Part shown: positions 37,301 to 47,430 of the stretch, in pieces
Layout of the letters: the number at the start of each line of letters is the position of its first letter
How positions within the stretch are numbered: position 1 is the stretch's first letter
From: Sphagnum compactum
Lineage: Eukaryota > Bryophyta > Sphagnopsida > Sphagnales
NCBI GenBank assembly: GCA_965153455.1
Contig: OZ234504.1
Location: forward strand, 8,494,001-8,558,000
Direction of reading: 5' to 3'
Length of the DNA: 64,000 nt
Notes under the pieces: generated by a model
Database searches by the model: none
The model's input: only the letters and a program-made list of their open reading frames with translations
What the model was told of the DNA's origin: nothing
Program-made: the position numbers and the translations under genes

Positions 37301-37926
37301 GCATTAATACACTCAAAAGCAAGTTCAAAATTCCAAATTGCCCCAATCCCAGATTTACAGTAACCCCAGATTTCTACTCAAATAGTGGAATTGAGAAAAA
37401 ACTTCAAGAACAATCTCAAGTGAGGGCTTCTGGGAGACATGCAGGTTTTGGAGAGTCTCCCAGCAGCTGATTACTGGTTCAGTAAATCACCACATCGCTC
37501 AACATCTTTCAGCTCTGCAAGCCATACTAGGTTGCTAGGTTTAACTAGGTTACTGCCTTCCTTACTGTGAACACCTTGCATAGAAAGAATTCCTATCTTT
37601 TTTTGTGGGAAATCCCAGCAGTAATAACCCTTGTTAGAACACAAATGCCATTCTCATTCAAGGACTGGGCTTTTCATCCTTGCCCCAAAATGAAGAATCA
37701 GGTCATTATAAGCATTGTTAAGCTTCATGATGAGATGTAGAGAGGTGGGTATCCTCTCTCTCAGCAGCATGTTACTTCACCAGGGTGATTGACAGTCCCT
37801 TTTTCTGACCACAACTTTGAAGGACTTAGAGATTGTCAGGTTCTTCTGTAGCAAATGAAATGTTGCAAAAGCTTCATTCAAAGTCGAAATAGGGGTGGAA
37901 ATGAATTACTGGATGGCAAAAAAAAT
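34353..37926. other. Intergenic region and 3' flanks, no further gene
   Basis: The 3' flank of the UNC-13-like gene and, from the right, that of the histidine-phosphatase gene. Short frames at 36,635-37,119 contain two similar stretches of about 80 bp (36,866-36,945 and 37,036-37,110, both with TGTGTTGTTT-CA and TTTGTCCATACTGCAA) but no recognisable protein. CAAT repeats occur at 35,275-35,300. A strong foldback is listed separately. Confidence 0.5.
35152..35209. repeat. Perfect 18-bp hairpin (foldback)
   Basis: TTGCTGTCTTCTAGAAAT (35152-35169) is followed 22 nt later by its exact reverse complement (35192-35209). The loop contains the palindrome CTGAATTCAG and a further GCA/TGC pairing next to the stem. 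It lies 0.8 kb downstream of the UNC-13-like stop codon. Confidence 0.85.
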
Positions 37927-39587
37927 CTATAAACGACGAAGATGTGATGTGTCATTGATTCTTTGGATTTGCCATCCTTGGCTGGTTGAATGTCGAAGGA
38001 CACTTATTGATGAATTATCAATACACCAGCGTCGGGTCATGTGTGCATCAGAGCCAAGCAATCCCCGTAGTAAGCATTTTATTGCCATGCCATGAGTGAA
38101 CACGGCTGCACAGTATGGCAGAGCCTGTGACATACTGGCCAGGTCATCATGCACCCTGAGTTCACCATAGCTGCCAGTGCTATCTGGTGTCTCATCCTCT
38201 TCCTTGCACAGCTTGACTTCATCCACATTTCCTCTCACAGCTTCAAACACATCGTCATCCTTAGTTGAAATCTCCCACTCCTTTGCCCTACACATCTCTG
38301 CCTCCTCCAATGGATGGACTTGTATTGAAGACTGGGGGATTGCATTCAAGGCACCTTCACTTCCCCTTTGGTGCCGAAGCCTGGCTTCCTGCATGGCTGC
38401 AAAAGCTTGGTGAAGTACAGTGTTGTTGAGAAATTCCACCATACGAAATTCCACCTGACGTTGTGATTCCCCTCCAGGAGCGCAAAAGTCTGGCTGTGTA
38501 GCATTGATCAAGGGGAGCATCCTTGCAGTGTACACTTCTTTGCGAGGCTGGCCTTCCCACTGCCCTTGGCTCAGCTCTTGCAAGGCTTCTGCTATCTCCA
38601 CTACATTTTTCGGTATGTCAAGCTCCTGCGTGGTCAACAACACATGACAAAAGCAAATTTGCTCAGTAGAATCCAGAAATACAGAAATTATTACAATCCA
38701 AGATAAAGCACTGAGAGATGTTTGGAACTCCAATCCCCCTCTCATGTAGGGCTACATTTCTGTGTTCAATGCAAGTATATTCCTGAAGATTGCATCATGG
38801 GTGTCCCAAAAGAAATTCTAACATCCAAATTTGTGACAAGTCAAAAAATTCAGCAGTGGGACAACTTGCATGGTAGCAAACTAATGAAACAGAAATGAAT
38901 CAATACTGTACCTGGCACACAAAAAATGCAGTTTGCTTGGCCCGTTCAAGTGGAGATGAGTAGACTGCATCAAAGTCCACTCCCAAAGACCTCAAGTGGA
39001 CACCAAGGGCATGTGCCTGCCTTTTCCCCAAAGCAGTGAGAGTTGCCAAAGGACTCCTTCCACCCACTAACTCCGGATGTGCATTCATGGTGCTCTCCGC
39101 ATGCCTTATCAAATAAACCTCAGTGTGGACATCCTCATCCCCTAGGTCAAAATTAAAAAAAACCCAAAACCCACACCCACCATTCGAAACCTAGACTTAG
39201 ATAAAATATACCCAAAAGAACCTGCATCCAAAACCTAAATAGATCAGAAATGTCTAGAAAACAAAAGGCCCTTCCCCCCCAAAAAAACCCACACAAGATT
39301 GTAGGTGCTTCCCAGAGAGAGCGTGAACAAAAGGAATATAAGCAATGGGCAATAGTTCAAAATGCCAAACCTGACATCCAATTCGGGGGTGATGATGCAG
39401 CACTGACCATGGATTGAAGGCGTGAGGAAGCGTTGAGAATGTTGTAAGGATCCGAGACACGAACCGAAGGACCAAGGTAAGTGACATGAGGTGAGAGAGG
39501 AGAAGAGGAAGGATGGCAAGGAGCAACTTCTGGTTCTTGCTGCAGCTCATCCACGCCTTCTGCTTCCACTGACAACATAGCACCCAT
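37927..39587 (-). CDS. Histidine phosphatase superfamily protein (phosphoglycerate mutase-like)
   Basis: Three exons in transcript order, 39371-39587, 38912-39141 and 37927-38625, join in phase to give 381 aa. The RHAE motif (Arg85-His86-Ala-Glu) is the phosphohistidine-forming signature. It is followed by LTALGKRQA and VYSSPLERAKQT, typical of the fold. The second catalytic histidine is in AVFTHGMAIK (about His327), and ELSQGQWEG supplies the probable acid. Between about residues 245 and 315 there is a hydrophilic, acidic insertion (KEEDETPDS region) before the second histidine. The family is like Arabidopsis At1g12850-type proteins (from memory), whose substrate is not established, so true phosphoglycerate mutase activity should not be assumed. 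The start is the first ATG of an in-phase first exon with a Pro/Ser-rich leader. No clear transit peptide is seen. Transcription is away from the FUT8-like gene. Confidence 0.88.
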
Positions 39588-40157
39588 CACCCCTGGAAAC
39601 AGTATCACAAATCCCCCCCCACCCCCAACCAACAAAAAAAAAAAAAAGCCCTCCTCAACACCCAACTCTTACACATAAAAACACTAGTAATCCTTTCAGC
39701 ACAACAACACTTCCAAAATCTTCATGCATTTCCCCCCACCATTTTCAAACACCGAAACAAGCTTCATCATCATTATAGAACCCACACTTTTGTTGTTGAA
39801 GAGAGCTCCATATGTTCAAACAAATGGGCTGGTACAAATACCAAACCAAACCCACAAACAAAACCAGGACTTCTGAAAGAAACAATAACAACAACAAAAA
39901 ACAACAACAACCCAACACAAGAGACTCGAGCTCAAACCCAAGAGACCACCACTTCACATGCGCTTTTGATGATGATGATGTAGCAAAAAGCTCTAAAGAA
40001 ATCTGGTAACAAAAAACGGGTTCTTCAAGTGCTACATTCTGGGTACCAAAATGGGTTTTGTTTTTTTTACTTAGCAAAACACAAACTAAAGCAATTCAAC
40101 ACCATCACAAGTTACAACATTGAAAACTAATGAATTCTGAGGATAGAGTTTTGAAGG

Positions 40158-40164
40158 CTTTATA
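40158..40164 (-). promoter_or_regulatory. Possible TATA box of the histidine-phosphatase gene
   Basis: TATAAAG on the minus strand, about 570 bp upstream of the start codon. GA-rich sequence (40200-40300, including a (GA)n tract at about 40273-40291) lies just upstream of it. The implied leader is about 540 nt and is rich in GTT repeats. Confidence 0.4.
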
Positions 40165-40300
40165 GGATAGATATTTCTTGTGAAGAGGAGTAATAAGTGT
40201 GTGAAGAGAAGAGAGGAGAGGAGAGAGAAGTATTAGGTCTGGACCCCCTGAGGGTGTGTGAGAGACAGAAGAGAGAGAGAGAGAGAGAGAGGAAAGCAAT

Positions 40301-41640
40301 AATACAAAGAGGGAGGGGAGAGGGGGACCCAGCAGAGTTCCTCTAAGAGAACCTTCAGTCTTGGTTTTGACAATTTCAGAAATTTTCTTTTGGGCAGGTT
40401 CTCCATTTGTTGGGTTTTTTTGGTAGCCTGCTTCTTCAAAAAATTTAAATTAAATTCTTGAACTGAAAAACATTACCCAAAGAATCTGAACTTGCAATAA
40501 TCAAGAGTGTTTTTCTTAGGTTTAGGGTTTTTTTTTTTTTTTTTTTGATTTTTTTTCAAATTTAACAAAGAGTTAGTTCCATGGTGGTCTAGTTCTTGTG
40601 CTAGTTCCAAACAAATAAATGTTAATTCAAGTCCAAGTACCACAAAGAAAAACTTGAACCTTCATATTAAAAAGTCTTATAAATTCAAAGAACCTTACCA
40701 ACATTGGTACCCACCCTCAAGTGCTTCATAGGTTTGAGCCAGTGTTGGCTGGTTATATTGAATTTTGACCTAATTAATCAATTCAGACTTACCAACTGGT
40801 TTTGTTTTTTTAATAAAAACAATTAATAATACCCTATTAGTCAATAAATATTAAAATTCCAAAACTGAATAACCTACCTGGTATGACCTTGTTTTCTTTT
40901 CATTTAGATAAGTTATCAATCCAAAAAAACACTAAACAATATTATGCTAGAAAAAATCAAATTAAAAGAAATTATAATTGTAAAAAAAAATCTTATAACT
41001 GGCTGGTTATTGTCTGGTTAATTTGATAACTTACCCTTATGCATAATCGACAGTTATTACTCAAATATATTGATAAGTGGGTTCATTCTATCTTGACGGA
41101 TTTGCCCCTTATGGGAAATTTAAACTTAAAACCAGTGTTGGGTTTAGGGTTTAAGTGTTGGGTTTAGGGTTCAATGACTACTGGTTTTTTTTTTTTTTTA
41201 ATAATAATAAAGTTCAGAACTAAAGAATTGTCAGTTTTGGGTATTTTTTTCATAATCACAAAACTGGAGGTTTCAATGAACGAACAGCAATGAACCTGGA
41301 TTTTTGTTTTTAAAAAATAAAATTGAATACTTTTTTTTTTTGGGGGGGAAGAACCATGGTTATATTGAGAATCAATCATTTATTAAAAAAATGAGTTATG
41401 TTTTTTAAATCCTTTTTTTAAAAAATTCTTGCAAAATGTTGATCATGAGGTCAAATAAATTTTTTTAATTTTTTTTTGAAAATGTTGATCATAAGTAGTC
41501 CCTCCAGCAACAACATTGAGGCCTTTGTCCCTTATCCTTCCTAAAGAAAATTTGAAGCTCTTTTGTTTTACTGAAAATTTAAGTGTGATAAATCGGGCGG
41601 TGATTGCTCTTTGGTGTTGGTTTTAAGGGCTTTAGCTTTC
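40301..41640. other. AT-rich intergenic DNA, no gene seen
   Basis: Long T and A runs (40528-40548, 41188-41199, 41331-41340), and two TTGGGTTTAGGGTT units at about 41139 and 41158 that resemble plant telomere repeats. No coding evidence. Confidence 0.5.
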
Positions 41641-41939
41641 ACCCATTTGGTAACATAATTCATAGCTATCAAAACATACATGTTTTCAATATAATGTTTT
41701 TAATTTCCATCCATTTGGTAACATAACGAAATATAAAAATTCAATAAAAATCAATGGTCGGAACCATCACATGGAAGACAAAAGAAAAAGCTAAAGAAAG
41801 GTCAAAAAATGCACAACTTGCAAGAACCAAAGAAGGAAGAGAACTAATTTCTCTCGTGGTAAGAAACTATTTCATCCACAACCCCTTTAATGTTCACCAG
41901 CATGCAAATCGTGAGATCTAATAGTAATAAGAGGTTTAG

Positions 41940-42395
41940 AGCATGCATATTTTGGTAACATAATTGATAGTTACCAAAATATACATGTTTTTAATATAGT
42001 GTTTTTTTGACATTCACCCATTTGATAAAATAATTGATAGTTACCAAAATATACATATTTTCAATATAACATTTTTGACTTCCACCCATTTGATAATGTA
42101 ATTAATAACTATCAAAATATACATGTTTTAAATATATAACATTTTTGACTTTCACCCATTTGATAACATAATTGATAGCTACCAAAATATACATGTTTTT
42201 AATATATAACATTTTTGACTTTCACCCATTTGGTAACGTAATTGATAGCTACCAAAATATACATGTTTTTAATATATAACATTTTTGACTTTCACCCATT
42301 TGGTAACATAATTGATACCTACCAAAATATACATGTTTTTTTAATATATAACATTTTTGACTTCCACCCATTTGATAACATAATTGACAACTATC
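41940..42395. repeat. 70-bp tandem array
   Basis: Units contain CACCCATTTG(A/G)TAAC-TAATTGATAGCTACC, then AAAATATACATGTTTT and ATATAACATTTTTGACTT. Adjacent copies of CACCCATT at 42153, 42223 and 42293 are exactly 70 bp apart. More diverged copies extend left to about 41640. About six units in the main block. Not a CRISPR: there are no unique spacers. Confidence 0.85.
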
Positions 42396-42983
42396 AGATA
42401 AAATATTATTATACACTATCATGTCCTGTAACCTTCATGCAGTTGAGTAGTCTTCAGACCCCTGTAAACCCTAAAAGGGCTTTGTTATAATGTGAGTGAA
42501 AAGGAATGGAATACATGATTTTTCTTTTGGTTGTTGGACTGCATTTTTACCTCCCAAAATGAAGAGAAAGGGGTTTGTTCATACCCACCATCACTACTGT
42601 TGTCATTGATCATCAGTCGTGTATATAGTAACATACCGATTTACATGTAGTGGCAAAGTCTTTGAATTTTTATTTATATTTTGAAAAGGAACTTAGGGTT
42701 TGTTAGGAACCGTTGTTGAAGGCGAAGAAGCTATTGAAAAACCCAAAGAGGTTTGTTTGTTTGTTCCAAAAGGGGGCCATGATGAGTGACTTTGAAACGG
42801 CTACTTGATTCAAGTCATCACTCATGAAAATTGAGTCACTGAACATACGAACATATATATGCACTCAAGAGATGAATGAGTGTGTATTAAGTACCACCTA
42901 AACTGTACTCTGAAATGGTGATCATGTAAACCCTAAACCCCTAAACCCTATTTTTTCTAGTGCAAGACTCAAAGATACTAATG

Positions 42984-43202
42984 GGTGCATTCACACTTGA
43001 TGTTAAGTCATTGTTAAATGAAAATCTAGGTGGCATCCTAGGTGGCACCCAATATTAAAAATGGACCATAGCTCAATGTTTTAAGTGAATGCTAGCTTAA
43101 ACATAAAACCTTTCATATGGCAACTAGGTTTAAGTCCTAATTGCCTAGCATGGTGTTACCGAACTCAACCCTAGAATCCCTAACACAAAGTGTGAATGCA
43201 CC
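42984..43202 (+). mobile_element. MITE copy 1 (219 bp, 15-bp perfect TIRs)
   Basis: GGTGCATTCACACTT (42984-42998) and its exact reverse complement (43188-43202) bound a non-coding 219-bp segment. The interior contains AAATCTAGGTGGCATC. The same sequence recurs, inverted, at 47047-47258. Size, TIRs and lack of coding capacity fit a miniature inverted-repeat transposable element. The target-site duplication is unclear, though a 3-bp T-A-rich site (TAA/TTA) is possible. Confidence 0.8.
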
Positions 43203-44744
43203 TTTATATATTTATTTATAGGGGAAGGCACTCCCCTCGGAGCTTGAGATCGTAGGTGGAATGGCCTACCCCAAAAGATTTCCTCTCATTGAAGGAGAGC
43301 CATAAAGGAGACAAAAAAATAAATTGGAGACTATTTTTTCTAATGTAAATTTCACAATTTTTTCTAAATTTGTTGAAGAATTCACCATTTTTTTATTATC
43401 AAAAAATTGGAAAAAACAAAAAAAAATAAAAATCTGATTATTGGAAATAATCTTCCATGTAAATGGGCACCTAATCACAATGATCAGAAGAAGTTTCAAA
43501 CCAATAAACCCCTAGTTAGTTGTTGCTTAAAAATTTTGGCATGAAAATTGATGGTTTTTTAAAACTTCATGGATGTAAAGAGCATGTGAAGAATGCTTTT
43601 AGCTCCTTTTACATACCACCAAAGTAAATCTTTAATACAAAATTAGGGTATCTTAAAATTGAAGTAAATCATTTGGCATGATGCAAAAAGTGATAGTTCA
43701 AATTGATCATTTTGACCCCTTTCACATATTTTGGTTAAAAGGATAGTGTAATTCAAGTCTTTACCAAATATATATATTAGAAAATATATAGAAAATCCAT
43801 AAATAGAAAATCCAAGTAGTTGTTGTGGTTATGCATTATGGCAATAATGGGTTTTTGAAACTTCAATGGCTACCCAACACACTTACTTAGATAAGTAGTA
43901 ATTTAGCTCAATCCTTTTGAAACTTAGATTTTGGACAACATTTTGAAAGTCTTTCGAAAAATGCACAAATCCTCTCTCACCAAATCCGTATACCAAAAAT
44001 ACCGTATTATGAAAAAGGTTTTTTTTTCAACAATTTAAATCAAATTTACGGTGTACATGAACAATAATATTTTTTAAAAAACTATTTATCTAAACCAAAC
44101 ATGTCAATTTAGTCGTCAAAGCAAGTATTGGTTATAATAATACCCAAAAAAAATCTCCATTTTAGTAGCTATAGTGTGTGGGCATGGTGCCCATTGGTCC
44201 AAGTGTGAACTTGTTACCCAACTAAATTTCTCCTTCCAAATGAACATATTTAAACTTAAAAAAAAAGTAATTGTAAGAAAATTACTGAGGGCATATAAAA
44301 AAGCAAAATAGGTAACAAATATTGCATGTGTTTTTTAAAAAATTAAAAAATTAATTAAATAAAAATTTCTAACAATTTGATCAATCCATTGTACAAAATT
44401 TGCCTCCAAAAATCAACACTGGAATTTGACTCCATTTTAAAGTAACAAATTATGACCAAATTTGTGACAAATTTTGTGTGTCCTCCTAATATATTAATTT
44501 CTGTTTTGAAATCAAATGGATCAAAAATTCCCCCATTTTAATTAGGATTTTCTACAAAGTCCTCCCAAAAAATATAAATATATAAAAATCCTGAAAAGAC
44601 CAATAAATAAATTAATTAATTAATTAAAAGAAAAAGAAAAAAACGTGGGCGTGCACAGAAAAGGAAGGGGGGGGGGGGGGGGGGGAGGACAGGAAGACAT
44701 GAATAATAATAGGTAGACTAGGGTTAGGTTATAGGGTTACTGTG
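43203..44744. other. AT-rich intergenic DNA with a 19-G run
   Basis: No gene seen. 44667-44685 is 19 consecutive G residues, about 60 bp downstream of the FUT8-like stop codon. Confidence 0.5.
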
Positions 44745-46341
44745 CTACCAACCGCAGTCATTTATGTACCATCCTTGGTGAACATCCACATAAGGGAAAT
44801 GGGATTTGCATCTAACGGTGGAACGCAACTCATTGATGAGCCTATTCCAATTGGAACTGTACATTCCAACAAAAGCATCACATTCCAGTGCTAATTCCAG
44901 ACTGAGCAGGCTGTTGAGGTACTCCTCGGTCCAGCCGATTCTCTCGGCGTAATCCATCGGACTGATGGTGGAATCGTTCACTCGGTTCACGTTGGTCCAC
45001 GACACGTTCCAGTTGGTCACTTTGGCGAAGAATTGGACGGAGTTGGGGTCTTCGGTGCTGAGGAAGATGTTGCGTGTGGCGATGTCCGGGAATTTCTCCA
45101 GCAGCTCTTCTGCCAATCGTAAGTAGACTTCGTCGGCAACCAGAGGGCTCTCCTTCCATTTATCGCCATGTCGAATGTGAATCGAGATTGTCCCCGGATG
45201 GATCGGTTTGTTGCGGAAAAGAAGTTGGCGACGGGAATCCAGCTCGCGTAACGTGCGAAGATTGGGACGAACCATGTAAGCCACTGCTTGTGCACGCCAC
45301 CAGTGATACCAATGGTCTCCGCGCATTCCAGAAAGCGGGAAGAATTTGAGGAATCGGTCTGGTGCTCCCGATATCATTTGAAAATAACTCCCGATGGAAT
45401 TGACGTGAGAGCTGAGAACCGTCAAGTTGGATTGATCATTCCCACCCCCGATATCAATCGCTGGGATGTCGTCCCACGCCGGTAATTTGCCGCCGAAGAT
45501 GTCGTAAATGGAGCAGGACGTGAACGGTTCGAAGTAGCATGCGTCCATGGTGTCGTAATCGTCGCAGAATGTGCCTTTCATCCAGTGGTGATTGGGAGTC
45601 GGGTATAATACCAGAATGCGATCTGTGTCTAATGCTAATCGTAACGCGACTGTTGCCACATGCAATGAAGAGCCGATTCCATTCGCCCATCCTAGCATTA
45701 CGTACACCAGGAATTTCTTGTTCTCGCAGCTGCTTGGATGCTGATGTCTCCAAATCTCTCTTTGTGTTGCGACCGTCCCGAACATTGCTTGCCCCGGCCG
45801 TCTACTCTCGCTAACCTCCACCGGCGGTGAGTAATTGAAGCGTCCTGTCCAGTACTTGGGAGGGAAAAATTCAGGCTCACATTTTGTGTCTCCCTTGTCT
45901 TCTTCGTCTTCTTCTTCAGTAGTCTTCTCCGCTAGTCCTGATACTGAAAACGACTCGCTCGATTCAAATTCGGAATCTATTTCCTCATCTTTGCTGACAC
46001 GATGGAACAAACAACAACGGAACTCGTTCAGAAAACTCGTTTAGATCTCAGATCTACATATTACATTTCAAAACTACACATACCCTTACAAAAAGGAAAA
46101 AAAAAAACGCCGTCCATGAGAAAAGCAGTGACCGATGCATGTGCAGGCTTTCATATCCCAGTTCATGAGAGGGTGAGTAGTACAGGTACCGGCGATGTGC
46201 TGGGCGTGAAACCAGTAACAGCTGCCCCATGATGATGAAGCAAACACCACAACCGAGGAAAATTGCTCGTGGGATCAAGTGTCTGGCCCATTTAGCAGTA
46301 GTGCCAGAGTTCACCAGCATCCGACCAGCCTGCTTCGGCAT
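44745..46341 (-). CDS. FUT8-like (GT23-type) glycosyltransferase with probable membrane anchor
   Basis: The main coding block (44745 to about 45993) is intronless, about 415 residues. Residues are numbered on the 421-codon open frame that begins at 46010. Motifs: ANGIGSSLHVATVALRLAL (about 110-128), SIHIRHGDKWKE (276-287; RHGD fits the donor-binding R-R/H-x-D site of alpha-1,6-fucosyltransferases), FLSTEDP (316-322) and CDAFVGMYSSNWNRL (377-391). Its first in-frame ATG is only at codon 76, with an acidic stem before it, so an upstream exon must supply the start. A minus frame starting at 46341 (MPKQAGRMLV) has a hydrophobic signal-anchor IFLGCGVCFIIMGQLLLV, typical of type II Golgi enzymes. 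The strong donor GTAAGG (46084-46089) and acceptor TGTCAG|C (at 45993) do not agree in phase; an 11-T run in between could account for it. Substrate unknown; fucosyl transfer is inferred. Confidence 0.7.
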
Positions 46342-46654
46342 GATGATACTGCAAGCAGCTGCAATTTTACCCACAACAAAGCACTGGCACGCGTGAAACT
46401 GATCGTAATATAACAAATCAGATGGAGAACCATGCAGGCGCGATCCGTGGCGGCTCTCAAACTATAAAGCTCTACCTGCGCCGGGTATGCAGGCGTACGG
46501 GAACTGGCGAGAGTCCAGGACGACAAGAGTATTATAACGTGAGATGACAGAACGTGCAGCACCATGTAATTAGACGTGATCAGCTTGAACAAACGTGCAG
46601 CAAGGAAGAAAAAAAAAGGAGAGAGAGAAAGAGCGCGCGAGCACGAGTGAGAGA

Positions 46655-46790
46655 GCGAGCGCGCGCGCACGCGACGGAGAGAACGGAAGAGCGCGCGCGC
46701 ACGCGACGGAGAGAACGGAAGAGCGCGCGCGCACGCGACGGAGAGAACGGAAGAGCGCGCGCGCAAGCGAGGGAGAGAACGAGAGAGAGA
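46655..46790. repeat. 32-bp CG-rich tandem array upstream of the FUT8-like gene
   Basis: Units of 32 bp run from 46671, 46703 and 46735. Each contains GCGACGGAGAGAACGGAAGA then GCGCGCGCGCAC, with partial copies on either side. Alternating purine-pyrimidine tracts and the GA segments alternate. Because 32 is not a multiple of three, the open frames through it are Arg-rich artefacts. The array sits 0.3-0.45 kb upstream of the probable start codon. Confidence 0.85.
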
Positions 46791-46910
46791 GAAAGGAGAG
46801 AAGGGGAGGTGGTGACAGAGAGGATGGATTTCATACTTCATCCAGTAATGGAATACATGCATTTTGGATGAGATTTGGATGATTGTAATCATGGACGAAA
46901 TATTATACAT

Positions 46911-47046
46911 TATAGATCATTGTGTTCATGGATGAGTATTTTTTCCTAAGTATATTTCTGAAGCCAGAGTGAACCAACAGCCAGCAGCAGGGCACTTATG
47001 AATGAGAGATGGATGGATGCATGCATAGATGAATGGTGGATGAATA
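46911..47046. other. Short intergenic spacer
   Basis: ATGGATG-type short repeats; nothing else supported. Confidence 0.4.
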
Positions 47047-47258
47047 GGTGTGTTCACACTTTTAGGTATTCTGGTGTTGAGTCCCTTAGCATCATATTAG
47101 TCATTTAGGACTTAAAACCTACTTAGCATGAAATTTTTTTTTATGGTCAGCTAACATTCACTTAACATTAAGCTATCACCTATTTAACATTACGTGTCAC
47201 ATAAGATGCCACCTAGATTTTTATTTAACACTAACTTAACATCAAGTGTGAATCCACC
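47047..47258 (-). mobile_element. MITE copy 2 (212 bp), inverted relative to copy 1
   Basis: The left end GGTGTGTTCACACTT (47047-47061) and right end AAGTGTGAATCCACC (47244-47258) pair at 13 of 15 positions. Read on the minus strand, it follows copy 1 at 42984-43202 through GATGTTAAGT, GTTAAAT-AAAATCTAGGTGGCATC and the interior to the other end, with substitutions and small indels. Confidence 0.78.
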
Positions 47259-47430
47259 CATAAGAATCTATGATTTAGCATGCCACCTAGATTTTTATTT
47301 AACACTAACTTAACATCAAGTGTGAATCCACCCATAAGAATCTATGATTTAGCATGCCACCTAGATTTTTATTGAACACTAACTTAACATCAAGTGTGAA
47401 TCCACCATAAGAAATCTATGATTTAGCTCT
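47208..47430. repeat. 74-bp tandem triplication of the MITE right end
   Basis: The block GCCACCTAGATTTTTATT ... AAGTGTGAATCCACC plus about 24 bp of flank (CATAAGAATCTATGATTTAG) repeats at 47208, 47282 and 47356, exactly 74 bp apart. The last two copies are almost identical to each other, so the duplication is recent compared with the divergence of the two MITEs. Confidence 0.85.

Noticed and set aside
46311-46910. Arg/Ala/Ser-rich open frames on both strands
   Set aside because: They are read through the 32-bp CG-rich array. The unit is not a multiple of three and all frames are compositional artefacts.
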